Positions 47,191-58,676 of a stretch of DNA of 64,000 nucleotides are shown here, piece by piece. Within the stretch, counting starts at the first letter, position 1; each line of letters starts with the position of its first letter. Origin of the DNA: Bryum argenteum (Eukaryota; Streptophyta; Bryopsida; Bryales; Bryaceae); assembly GCA_037043015.1 (NCBI GenBank), contig CM073322.1:10179601-10243600 (forward strand), read 5' to 3'. The translations under genes and the position numbers were made by a program. A model generated the notes under the pieces. The model ran no database searches. It was given only the letters and a program-made list of their open reading frames with translations, and was not told the DNA's origin.

Positions 47191-48363
47191 CTAATCATGC
47201 ACTAGCTTCCTAGAAGCCTCTACGGCGTTAATAAGCTCTTCGTATTCTGAAGTATCAAGCTCTTCAGAAAGCATTCTACGCCCAATGTTGTCTTCCCTAC
47301 GGAAAGACAACAAGCCCTGACCGCGGCTTTCATGTAGACGTCGAATCCAAGGGAGGAGCTCGTCCACCAAGAATCTGTCAGATACATCATGCTCTGACCA
47401 CGAAACTGGGAGTACGACATTCTCTGGTTCATTCACGACGTGCTTCTCACGGCTATCGTCGATGATGATCGTGTCATGCTCATTAAACTTTAAGTTTAGA
47501 CCACTGAAAAGCATATCCAGTGGTTTGAGGAAGAGATCCTTATTAGTCTCCTTCAACTTGAAGTTGGACAACTTATTCCGCGGTCCACGAACCTTGACAA
47601 CCTCACAAGAGTTCTGCCCCCAAACAAGGCACGGGTATGGCACACCCCGGAACAAGTAGTCACATATGGACTTCGTGGTCGCATGAACCATCGAACTCCA
47701 TACGGAGACGTATGCAACTTCACTCAACTCACGAAGGAAATCATGGCGAAGGGGCCGAACGAAAAACACCTTGGGACCAATCGGAGCGGGCGGGACGAGG
47801 AGGAATGTGCGCTCGCGACCATGTTGTAAACTTGGTCCTTTGGCATGAATCTCTTCTCCTTGCGAACCACGAGAGGATACCGTTCAAGTCCAGGATGACA
47901 TTGAGCCACTTGCATGTCACCCTTGACGGAATAGAACGAGGATATCCTCCACGGCCGCAACTACGGATGTCGCGAATGACTCATCCCCTGTTCGAAGAGG
48001 GGGCGGACAAATGTGCATACTGATTAAATCTTTGCCTTTGCCACATTTCGAGACTGACCCTTTCTATAACACTAAGAAATTTCGAATCCAAAGAATGCGA
48101 TCACACCGATATGGAAAGGATTGAATAAATTTTGGAGAAGGAGCAGCTTACCGGTGTATCTGATTGAATTTCAGCTGTTTGTGCATCTCGTACAGCGGTC
48201 GACGATGGAAGTGGAATGTGAACCTCGAGCGAGTGGGAATCGGGAATGTGACCTTCATTGTGATCATCTTGCGCCGTGTTACTTGGCTCACCATGAAACG
48301 GACTCATAGGACTGGTGTCATGAGACACACTAACATTTGGAACACTTCGCAAATCAATGGATC
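47191..48363 (-). pseudogene. FCP1/NIF-like HAD phosphatase domain, frameshifted
   Basis: Exon 48,363-48,152 (acidic, Ser-rich) is followed by exon 47,987-47,191. The latter encodes ILDLNGIL (HAD motif I; D-x-N as in the plant LDLNG subfamily, 47,880-47,895), then FFVRPLRHDFLRELSEVAYVS, VWSSM, a Lys-bearing segment (LKETNKDLFLKPL), and IIIDDSREKHVVNEPENVVLP (DD motif). It closes with a D-x-LLPWIRRL helix and a stop. This order is that of NLI-interacting-factor/FCP1 phosphatases, which act on phosphoserine in proteins such as the RNA polymerase II CTD. Between motif I and FVRP the frame must change at least twice, so this copy is damaged. Phase compatibility with the upstream gene suggests it may be its C-terminal part. 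Confidence 0.6.
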
Positions 48364-48572
48364 CTGCGTAGATATCAGAGGGAGAAAATGTGTAAGAAAA
48401 TATGATTGTATTCCAAACTCTGAGTTCAAAATTGAGCGTCATATACAAAAGTATTTACACGATGAACACCAAGTCCAATCTAACAAAACGCCCTACGGGA
48501 ATATATATACTAGTCTATCAACAATCGCCGAAGGCTTCTACAAAGAACTTCCATTAACCGAAGGAGAAATTC

Positions 48573-48587
48573 AACTCGAGTCGAGTT
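48573..48587. repeat. Palindrome family, single copy (intron 4)
   Basis: One copy, AACTCGAGTCGAGTT, with flanks TTC/AAT, lies in the stretch 48,364-48,617 that would be an intron if the ParB/methyltransferase-like gene continues into the FCP1-like exons. Confidence 0.9.
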
Positions 48588-49616
48588 AATTGAAAGACTA
48601 GATCATGGAGTTCAACCCGATTCGGTAATGTTGGGATCGGAGTCCGATCCTGTGTTCCTATCTCGCTCTTCCTCATCCACGGCCTTCCGTTGCGACTCGA
48701 CCGGGTCCGATGGTGTGGAGCGACTTGATGGGCCTTGATCCGTAGAAACAATCGGAGAGTTGGTTCCCGCAGTGAGTGAGGAGCAAAGCGATTGATCGAG
48801 GAGGCGTGCCTTGGAGGGAACGTCGGGAGATGCATGTCGAGCCGCACTGCACCGTCGGAAGACCGAGTAGGCCCGTGGGTCGGGAGGAGAGGTTCACTCT
48901 GACCTGGTTCGAGGGAGAGGAGAGGCTTTGCATTCAGGTGCGAGATTGCTTGGACTACCATATCAGGCATTCTCGCGATGGCCTCTGTGAACATGAACTT
49001 CCATCGCCGCTCATCCTCCTGTCTCGGGATCGCGTTTCTCGCGCTCTCGAGCAAGCATTGCTTCAACTTCGATCCTATGTCGAGTCTGCGCATCCTCCTG
49101 CATTTTGGCGAGCTTCTCCATAAGGGTTTCAACGGATAGTGACTCCCTTTTCCTCTTCTGTGGCGATGGCGTAGAAGCCCGAAGAGAGGTATCCGAGTAG
49201 CCTTGTTCCAGGGGAAGATGCGAAGATGAGCCTCGTCCAGTCTGGGGTGTTACCGGGTGTTGAGAACCGTAGGCCTCAACATCCTGGATAGGATCGTCAT
49301 CGTCATCACTTGACCCGATTGCGATCGGTCTTGGGTCATGCAAGTCAAGTGCTAACTGAACACCGCTGACCTTCTTCTTCCCCTTCCCCTTCTCAGACTT
49401 CGTGGGGAGTGGCGGTGCTTCCAGTCTCTCCCTGGATAAGGAAGGCTCATCGATCGCGTACCCTTCTTCGAAATCACGACGATCCAAGTTGAAGACATTC
49501 AAGGAAAGTCTGACAACATCGTCGTGCTCTTCGGTGGAGCTGATCGTGTAGTTCATCAGGGAACACATCTGCAAGTACACACATCAAGAGATGCAACGTC
49601 GATCAGAAGATTATTT

Positions 49617-49954
49617 AACTCGAGTCGAGTTGAAATGGAGGTGGCGTGTGAGAGCAAGACCAGACTACACTTCTATGTGCATTCAACTCGAGTCGAGTTG
49701 AATACCAACATTACACTCTAAGCTCCATGAAACACCAAATTTAACTCGACTCGAGTTAAATCGAATAACACATGCATGAACAAGATTTCCTAGCAAATTT
49801 AGTACTCCATTCAACTCGAGTCGAGTTGAATAGACTTAAAGTTAGTGTACAACGATACCTAGACAAATAGGTGCAAAATGAACCCGACTCGACTTTAATA
49901 CAACTAGTATGCACGAAACAGAGCCATGGCGAACTATTCAACTCGAATCGAGTT
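49617..49954. repeat. Palindrome family, six copies in a 408-bp intron
   Basis: Copies at 49,617, 49,685, 49,743, 49,813, 49,881 (degenerate) and 49,940, spaced 68, 58, 70, 68 and 59 bp. All lie in the intron 49,569-49,976, which they fill. Core AACTCGANTCGAGTT with outer TTC/GAA or TTT/AAA. Confidence 0.95.
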
Positions 49955-51367
49955 GAAATATATAGGACATCCTTACCCAGGCCGCACAGTAGAGCTTCCC
50001 GCCTCCAAACACACTGAGGATCGCATCCCCTTCCTTGCAGAAGATGTCAAGCAGCTTCAGGTAGAACTCCATCCTCAATTCCGTATTATAGATACGGTAC
50101 TCGAGCTCGTTGTATCTCCCGCAGATCTTGAACTGTGGAGTGTTGGGGGCCTGGAAGAACTTAGGAAGATTCGAAATCCTCAACTTCTGATTTTTTCGAA
50201 ACAAGAAAAGGATCTGGACATGATCCTTGGCCCCTTTCTTCGACGAGTTTTGGTCCTCGAGTCGCTCGTAAGGAGCCGGAACGTACTCAGCATACTCAAT
50301 CTTGTAATTTGCTCCGAACTCGCAAGTGTCGAGGTGATTCTTGATCTTCGCCTCGGCATCCTTACTACCGCAGATCCAAACCCAAATCGGGATTTCGATT
50401 TACGGGGGTCCGTGATAGACTTGAGGACTTGGAGGACGTTGTAGAAGTAGGAGCCTGGACGAGCTCGACGACGCCGATTCCTCATTTGCTCCGGGAGATT
50501 TCGAAGTCCATAATTCCGACCTTGATTCGCTTAGCGGACTGCTCATTCCAAGCGTTCTCGTGCCATTCCCCTAGAACATCGTCCTCCAGGCTGTAGGCCC
50601 TGAAGTTTGTTTCGCCCTTCGGAACCTGGAACTTCCCCTTGTTGGCGAGGAAGCATCCAAGAACTCATTGCATACGGCGAGAGTTGCTCAAAGGACTTGT
50701 TCTTGTTGTTGGGGAATTTCGCCAGCGTGAAGAAGTCTTCCCCGGGATTCGTGAGGAGAACGTTTAGTGTAGCTGGAGTGATCTTAAAATCCCTCTTGAA
50801 TTTCTTCCAGCTCTCCTTCCCGAAGTCCCTACTTGTCTTGAAAAAGATTAAGTCGGGCGCATGCTATGAATGACGCGCTTCACGATGGTCTTCCTCTTGC
50901 AGCGCTCCAGCCAGTCGTAAGAGCTGTAGCAATCTACAAGCACACCCTTCATCTGCTTCAATGTGACCTTGGGGTATGAGTGGCGCCGTTTTGGGTTAGG
51001 TCATTCGAGATATGCTCGCCTAATCGCTTGAGTCAGGCGTAGCTACGATTTCGATCCATTTGAAGAACTCCCTGGTGATGTGTCCATGGTCAGGCTTCCA
51101 CTTCCCCAACTCCTTCAGCTTCCTTCCTGTTTCGGGGTCGATGAGCTCCCCTTGGGATGCAGCTGAGATTAACTCAGCATAGACGTCGTAGACGTCATCT
51201 GGAGCAGTGATGATTTTGAGCTCATTTGCGATGTTGAGCTTCTCTCTGGCGGCCTTGCTAGTTGTCACTGCTCTTTGGGCGTTCTTGACGTCGATGAGAG
51301 CAAATCTTGTCCTGACAGCTTCCATGAACTCCTGTATCATCCGAGTACGGTATTGAGTTAGATATTT

Positions 51368-52085
51368 AACTCGAATCGAGTTGAAATAGGATTCAATGAA
51401 GGGCAATGGTAAGCTTGGGGTATCACTTTTTGGACACACTAATTAGGTTATTTTTATTGAAAGCCTCCAAAGTTTGTCTAATTTAGTCATTTTAATCAAG
51501 TAAAAAGACCCTAGAATAGAAAATAAAATATCATGCACCTCATTGAAATCAAAGTATGTATGCCTATAGATTTTCTTTTAGATTTTTTATTTTTTTTGGA
51601 TCCATTCATAGATGAGGGAAAAAGTGTTGAATTTGGGGATTTGCAGGCATTATAGTGCACAATGAATTAATTTTTTTATTATTAAATAAATTATTTTGTA
51701 TTCTATACAAGAAGATGTAGGTCATATTCAAAAATCATATTAAAATAAAAATGGTTGATATTCCATTTGCTTGGTTCTATAGATTTTAGGTTATTGGGAC
51801 ATGACTTACTTTTTCAACTAAAAAATCAAATAAAATTACTTCAAAATATTTTTTTTAATTTCTAATTTTTTTTCTTGATACATTATAAGTATAGACAACT
51901 AAAACCACATCTAATGAAGTCTTATTGTATTACAGTTTAGATATGGATATGTTTGTCACACCAGCATAGAGTGCAATTGTTCATGGGACAACCTTTTTGG
52001 GTACCCCAACCAGACCATCACTCTGAAATAGAAATTCAGAAATTATCGTTAGAAGTGTAGGACATTATTCAACTCGAATCGAGTT
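51368..52085. repeat. Palindrome family, two copies flanking an inserted element
   Basis: Copies AACTCGAATCGAGTT at 51,368-51,382 and 52,071-52,085, both in the intron 51,332-52,103. They are separated only by the inserted 621-bp element and about 70 bp, so they were about 80 bp apart before the insertion. Confidence 0.95.
51401..52021 (-). mobile_element. 621-bp non-autonomous TIR element, copy 2 (intronic)
   Basis: Near-identical reverse complement of 5,721-6,341, inserted inside an intron of the ParB/methyltransferase-like gene, between two palindrome copies. It carries no ORF. The low divergence from the copy 45 kb away suggests recent activity of this family. Confidence 0.8.
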
Positions 52086-53592
52086 GAATGTAGGTACACA
52101 TACGTTGAAATTGTCCTTTGCAGGCTTCTTGCCCTTGCCGGGCCTCTGAGTGACGACCCTGCCAACCTCTAGAGCCTCCTTCGGATTCTCCGGTCTACCA
52201 AAGCTTACCCACAGCTCCCGCGCCCCAATTATGTTTGTCGCCCACGTCGGATTCGTATTCATGAAGTGGTTGACCCTGTTGTAGAACGCGGAGATTCTTC
52301 GAATGATGGGCTTTGATTCGTTCCATACCACGAAGCAGTCCCATGTCTTGAATTCATCCTTGATGCTTTGGTCTACATCAGGCATGAGCTGCAACTGCTT
52401 GGATGCCTCGACGCAATGCTGTCCGTTGACCATGAAGAACTCCCCGTCCTTTACGTCCTCCCATGATCGGGGTTTCACAAGCTGATTCTTTGGGTAGACG
52501 CAGAGGGTGTTCTTCTTGCTCTTATCGGACATCTCAATCAGGAAATGCCTCGTGTTCTTGACTTTCTCCTGCTCGAGGTTTTCGAATGTTCGAGTCCGCA
52601 GGGGTAAAGAGACGCTCGATTGGAATCTCGAAAGTCACATCCGAGCCAAAGATGTATGAGCTGCGGCGAGCCCCCCCCGGAGTTCTTGAAGACATTCATG
52701 GACTCCTTGTAATCGACAACTTTGTCTACATTGTCGATGGGTACCTCCGTCAAAGCCGACACTAAGTCGGCCTGTTCAATGTCGGTGGGGTCGGCCAGGT
52801 CGACTTCTTCGTCGTGACCGATTTGAGCTTCTTCTTCGTGTCGGCCCCCGCCGAGCCGTGGACGGATTCGCCTTGCGCCTCTTGATCCCGTCGCCTCGGG
52901 AGTCTCGGTATAGGATAGACTCGTGGCGCCGCCAGACATGCATGCTTACTTCTGCGTCGACGAAGAGGCGTCATTTGCATCTTCTTGCGTTGCGGCTTCG
53001 CCTTGAAGTTCACCATGGCGTGACGAGTGATCGGAGACGAGGCGCGAGAATACTTGGTGGGCTCGCTGCTCACCGCCATCTTTTGTGAATCGAAACTCAC
53101 GAATGTGTTGCTCGACATTCTTCGCCGAAGGTTCGTAAGGAGTATTCTTAATACTGTCGACATGTGCCAAGATGTCGAAATCCATCTTCGTTGTGTCGAT
53201 CATGTAAGTGAACCTGTAGTCTTGGTCCACAGCCGTGTCGTCGTTGGGGTCGTCCACGATGCACGTCACACATATCCAATTCGTGTTGTGGACTACAACG
53301 TCGATGATGTTCTCTTCCAAATTCACAGGAAGGTTGCACTCCGCACCCGTGTACTTGGTGACCACAGCCAGCTTGTCCGTGTGCGGTGTGAGGAGCATAC
53401 TCCACCATTCGACATCCGCAGGATTACTGTGCACCCACATGTCCCCAAATATTTCGGGATCTGCGACCTCGCTATCCTATTCAGGAACATAAGGATCGAA
53501 GAAGGCTGAGAGCCTCTCCTTGGGATTTTCTCCTGCTGAGAAAGAGAGGCAACTTTAGTATTTATGTACTCGAAATGCATGGATTATTATTC

Positions 53593-54663
53593 AACTCGAG
53601 TCGAGTTGAAATTGCATTCTCTACTTCTCAATTATGTTCATCTTTCTTAGTAAGGAAACTGGACTCAACTCGATTGGAGTTGAATGCTTTCATGATGGCG
53701 TACATTGGTATCTACATGTACTTACTATAGTTACTGCCCATGGTTACTTAATTAACGATATTAACATCGTTTCCAGATTATAGTTACTGTAATGATATTC
53801 AACTCGAGTCGAGTTGAATCTAGTGTTTGTTTGTGATCTGTTTGAGTAGCTGACAAGATTGTACCCCCTTCATCTTAAAAAGGGTTCAACGGTTTCAGAT
53901 GTCGTGACGTTCGCTGTACTCTAATTCAACTCGAATCGAGTTGAATTTCTTATCTTAAGTTTAATGAGTCCGACTAACAGGATTACCTCGCTAATTCTCA
54001 TTAACTCGAGTCGAGTTAATTGTTCTGGACTTCTGCAACTTCACGAACCACCCAACCTTGTTTGATCCGTTTCAACTCGACTCGAGTTGAATTCTACCTG
54101 TGTTAACTCTACCTGATTTATGGAGGTAAGCTGAGTTATCGTAAAAATAGTTGATTAGATCTTCTAGACTTACTGTAGGCTATTTTATTACTGGACTTCT
54201 TGTCTAGTTTAAGTTGTGCCCAAGATTCAACTCGATCCGAGTTGAATAGTTCTTTGGAAGTCATTCAAGTCGCCTATATGATTTAACTCGGGTCGAGTTG
54301 AAAATGCATGCTAGAATGAATTTACTAAATGTTAATAGTATAAAGGTAGTTCATTTTAGCTCGGTTCGAGTTAAATTTTAATTAGCTTCTGTAATTGCAC
54401 TGAGAACTTTATAGAGTCGGTCCGTTTCAACTCGACTCGAGTTGAATTAGTATGACACATGGTAACGTGAGGAGCTACTCTAATTCAACTCGAGTCGAGT
54501 TGAATTGGTAATGTGTCCTAATTTTATCCTATTCGGAAATATATTAGTCACACGTCACTACTGATTATGACCCTTCGATATTAAAAATTTACTAGAATAG
54601 AGATTCAACTCGGGTCTACTTGAATTCTATCTGCTCTGTATGAGATTCAACTAGGGACTAGTT
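53593..54663. repeat. Palindrome family, thirteen copies in intron 1
   Basis: Copies start at 53593, 53667, 53801, 53928, 54003, 54074, 54229, 54285, 54358, 54429, 54487, 54607 and 54649. All lie in the first intron (53,533-54,727) of the ParB/methyltransferase-like gene, between its ATG and the second exon. Spacings cluster at 56-75 bp, with gaps of 120-155 bp that look like lost copies. The last, AACTAGGGACTAGTT, has a matched change in both arms. Confidence 0.95.
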
Positions 54664-56177
54664 GAACTGCCAACGATTCTGCTAAAACAACTTTACATTG
54701 ATCGAGTAAAATATACTATTCACTCACCCATTGATAGATCTGCTTCTCTTCTACTATGAAAATACCGCACGCAATTCAACAAGGCTCAGCTTTGCCCTGA
54801 TCCTGTAGGAACAAAAATGTATACAAATGTGATCAATACTGCATTAAAACAAAATTCGTTGCAATCCAGTAGAACAACATCAACAATCCATGCAAAAAAT
54901 TCCTAAATTCACCTCATATGCGACCATTTACAACTGAACATGGTAAGAAAAACAAAAATCCAGGTTAGCTGATCCAGAATCAGCGAACAATATCGAAGAT
55001 CTAAGCTCCTGCAAGTGATCAATTCTGCTGGTGATCACAGTCGTATCCAAAGCCTATTTATACAAGACCAAGTTGCAAAATACTTCAATACAAGCAGAGA
55101 TCCGACTGTAATGCCACTGAAATCAAATTGCAAAACGACACATTGACTAATTAGCGTAACATTCATACAAGAGTGGCTCCTGCTGTTCAAACGTGATTGT
55201 ATACCAGTACATGAAACAACCATATTATCTCTTGAAACGAAGAGAGATACGCCACAAGATTTTTAAAACCTCTAAGAAGGCAACACAAAAACCAGAAACA
55301 AAGACTCAACATCATTGATGCAAAACGTCCAGAGGAAAAACTGAATTGAAAGAAGACCAATACAAGAGGCAACAGGCATCATCAACTCAACCACATTCTG
55401 AATTGAAGCTTGCTGCTGAATTCAACCACATTTCATGTGGGCTTCTGCTAGACGAGACCCTAAAGAGACTGCCGGTGAAAACCCGGCCCCAAAAAACCTC
55501 AAAATCCCGCCTCGATTCGGATTGCAAGCCGCAACTCAAGTGAAAGAAGACCAACACAAGAGGTTCATGCAATCCGAATCGAGGCGTAATCAAGAGATTG
55601 CAGGTGAAACACAAGAGGCAACTCCGCATTCACAAATTTCAAAAACAAAAAAACCTAAAGCTTACCAGAATTTCCTCAATCGTGTCGTCCGTCGCGGCGG
55701 CAATAGAAGCTCTCTTCCCGTTGTGATCGAAGCACTCCGCCGCGGCCGCCGCCGCCGCGCGTGAACGAACACCTTCACCGCCACGACCGCGCTCCTCTTC
55801 GCGCAGCTTGTCGAAAATCCTCCTCGGCGCAAACCCCAAAAACTCTAAACCTATCTACGATGAGTGCGCCTCGAACGAAATGGCGGCAAAGCAAACACAA
55901 GCTCACCACCACCGCTAAAAGACAAAACCCTAGAACCTCAAAACACAAATAAGAAAACGACAACGTATCGGCGAGACAAAAAGACAAAAGCAATAATGCG
56001 GCGCGAACTCCGCGGATGGCGGAGGAGCAAGAGCAAATGGAGCAAATGCGCGCAGAAGAAGTAAAAACAGAGCGCGCAGAAGATAGGGGACGAATGGCCA
56101 GTGGGTGAGGAAGATGGGGAGTGCCTCGTAATGGCGGCGGTGGTGGGACGTCCGTACCCCTTCACGAAAAAGTATTC

Positions 56178-56273
56178 CATGCATGGGCATGTGCATGGGC
56201 ATGGTCATGCACATGGTCATACACACATACATGGCCATGTACATGACCATGCCGATGCACATGATCATGGGCA
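56178..56273. repeat. CATGNN hexanucleotide array
   Basis: About 16 hexamers of the form CATG plus two variable bases. Because CATG is its own complement, both strands read as a His-rich frame (HGHVHGHGHAHGH). The local ORF is a by-product. Confidence 0.9.
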
Positions 56274-56630
56274 TTTCAAACTTTTTACTTTAGTCATTAA
56301 TTGTTGTAAGCTTCTTACTTTTTATGTATATTTACTAATTTTTCCACTAATTCTTGTCTAAGTTATGATTATGATTATGTCTAAGTTCTGTTCGAATTCT
56401 GACTAAGTGAATGTGTAGGTTTTTAATGGAAGTTTCTGACTAAAATGTAATTAAACCCGGGCCGCCTTACACGCTGCCCCCGCCATAAATTGCTTCGGGT
56501 AGCAATCTCTTGCCCTTGTCATATCTGCCAGCCTCTACACTACACTAAATTCCATTATATTTTTCATTTATTTCTAACTATTGTTTTAAGTTAATTTTTT
56601 TGAAAAGAAGAAAAGTTTAATAAATGCCAA

Positions 56631-56727
56631 AACCCTAAACCCTAAACCCTAAACCTTAAACCCTAAACCCTAAACCCTAAACCCTAAACCCTATACCTTA
56701 TACCCTAAACCCTAAACCCTAAACCCC
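56631..56727. repeat. Interstitial telomere-type repeat (CCCTAAA)n
   Basis: About 14 units of CCCTAAA with a few variants (CCTTAAA, CCTATAC, CTTATAC). This is the Arabidopsis-type plant telomere sequence. It is internal, with unique sequence on both sides, and lies in the divergent intergenic region, where it may act as a telo-box cluster or mark an old repair event. Confidence 0.95.
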
Positions 56728-58676
56728 TTCCCAATTAGTTTACGTTCTCCAATCCAATAAGGTCATCATTAACTCGAAAACGAAGGTAATAAATTATCCC
56801 CTCTCTATTAATTTCTAAGATGTTGTCAACTCATAAAATTTTATTATTAATATAAACACCTACAAATTAAAAATATTAGTGGATAGCTATATAATCAAAT
56901 AAGAAGGTTTGAGAGAACGAATTGGACAATATGAATAAGACTATGAGAGTATATAGATAGAAGATATCTTTAACAAACATCATGTATACTATAGACATGC
57001 ACCACACATATCATGGCCATACATCACAACTATCATCGACGTACATCATTCATACCATAGCCATACATCATACTTACCAAAAGATCGTCCAAGAGTTTTA
57101 TGTTTGAGAAGTAGATTACTGACTACAAACCTTATATATATCTCTATATACGTATGTTAATTTATTTATATATTCATGTATATACATATTTGAATTCGTA
57201 AGCGTATATGACAGGGCCTCCCTTCTCTAAATTAAGATAGCACAATAAATGCTCAATACGTAGTCAAATTTATCTTATAATCATGCATCATTAAATTGAA
57301 ATATTATGTATTTAACATCTATACCCGTATTTATGTACATATATGTACTTATTTATCTAAGTTAATATTCATTTGTACTCGGGTATATATCCATGTATAC
57401 CAATTTTAACTCGTATGGTCATATAATTGCGCTTTCATTGTTCTATATTAAGATAGTACAATAAATGCTCAATACGTAGTCAAATTTATCTTATAATCAT
57501 TCATCATTGAATTGAAATATTATGTATGTAACATCTATACCCGTATTTATGTATATATACGTACTTATATATCTATTCATATACATTTGTACTCGTATAT
57601 AGATGAATTAATATATTATGTATTTATCATAGTATGTATTTAACATATTATGTACTTAATATATTATGTATATATTGATGTATATTGAAATGTATTCATA
57701 GATCCATTTATTTGTAGTGATTTTATTCTATGTTAGTATTTTATGTTTTTTTTTGGTATTTTTTATTAGTAGTGAACCATATATGTGATTCCATTGATTT
57801 TGAGTTACTAGGTAAAGTATTGTCAATGGAATGTTCTCAATTACTCTAGTTACTCTAATTTTGTAAATATTCTATCTTATTCAGTAAATTTACGTGTACG
57901 AATTTGTATTTTTTTTCCACAACTCATACATGTGTATTGAATGTTTAATTTTATGGAGAAAAAATTAAATCACATTTCTTTGTAAAAAAGTTAAATTGCA
58001 TACTTACGAATGGGTTTCCCTCCAAAATCGATTTCCCTTGAAACATCTTTGCCGCCAAATATTTTCAAATTCAAAATTAAAAAGTAGATTCCTATTTCGA
58101 AGCTCAATCAAGATAACATGCAGGTGGCGACAAAAAGAGGTCGGCTTTTTGCACGATATCGGGAGTCGAGGATACTCGACCGATTCAACCGTTGAGGTCG
58201 GGTTGGGGTGTAACGCAGTCCCTCATGTTTCATTTCGATTTCTCTCACTCTCGTCCGTGCTTTGAAGGTGCGCTTACCTTGATTTCGTTCATTTGTCCTT
58301 GTTCAAAGTTGCGTGTCGATTTAGATTGTATTGAGTTTGTCTTTGATGGAGTTTAAAGTAGTTTCCCATTTTGAGGTTCTAGTATTGTAGAAGAGGCGCA
58401 TCCTCTTGTACTTTGATTGTGTTTACAGTTATCGAAGTTGCTCGTGCTGTATTGTTTGTCTTCCGCATACGAATTGCTGATTGTTGTGCGTGCTTTTTTC
58501 AGCTGCGAGCCCTGGTATTCCTCGCGAAATCTGCAATTCGCAGGTGAGCGTTCTTCGGAATTCCTCAGTGTTTGTGATTCTTGAATTTTGATTTTGAGCT
58601 GATTACGAGTTCCGGGAATTCCGCCGGTATTTCCGGGTGAATGTGTTCATCACAGGTCTCCATATTTTAATCATTT

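Larger units (their letters stand above)
48612..54731 (-). pseudogene. ParB-like plus DNA-methyltransferase-like multi-exon gene, degenerate
   Basis: ATG 54,731 ends exon 1 (ATGG/GTGAGTG donor at 54,728/54,727). Exon 2 is 53,532-52,104, exon 3 51,331-49,977, exon 4 49,568-48,612 or a donor near 48,618; all GT-AG. Exon 2 starts in phase (ENPKERLSAFFDPYVPE) but meets TAG at 53,479-53,477. Further on it has PIERLFTPADSNIRK and FFMVNGQHCVEASKQL, spaced as in ParB/sulfiredoxin-fold domains. Exon 3 resembles a beta-class N4/N6 methyltransferase: GIMDFEIS where DPPY is expected, DHVQILFLFRK, and LLDIFCKEGDAILSVFGGGK where the motif I (F-x-G-x-G) loop is expected. Exon 4 is acidic, with a KRKRE stretch and a coiled coil. 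I count eight or more frameshifts or stops, several at homopolymers (G8 near 52,676). Catalytic residues look altered. Confidence 0.55.
54732..58543. promoter_or_regulatory. Region between two divergent genes, candidate bidirectional promoter
   Basis: It separates the ATG of the ParB/methyltransferase-like gene (-) from the transcribed region of the DUF7869-like gene (+). Contents: repeated CAAGTGAAAGAAGACCAACA-type words and paired CGATTCGGATTGCA blocks at 55,330-55,580; a GC-rich patch at 55,690-56,150 with GCCGCCGCC runs; a CATGNN array; CCCTAAA repeats; then AT-rich sequence with a 90-bp imperfect direct repeat (about 57,225-57,320 and 57,455-57,550, sharing AATAAATGCTCAATACGTAG). A possible 5' UTR exon of the plus-strand gene ends at CGCAG/GTGAGC (58,543). 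No palindrome copies occur here. Assignment as promoter is inference. Confidence 0.4.

Noticed and set aside
55639..55839. F-box-like exon (DDTIEEIL) with an Ala run
   Set aside because: Only a few residues match the start of an F-box, there is no in-frame ATG, and the Ala run comes from a GCC repeat. A donor-like GTAAGC follows, but the evidence is too thin.
56101..56361. His-rich 86-codon ORF as a metal-binding protein
   Set aside because: The CATGNN array reads as His-rich on both strands because CATG is self-complementary.
56631..56727. True telomere or chromosome end
   Set aside because: The array is under 100 bp, contains variants and has unrelated sequence on both sides.
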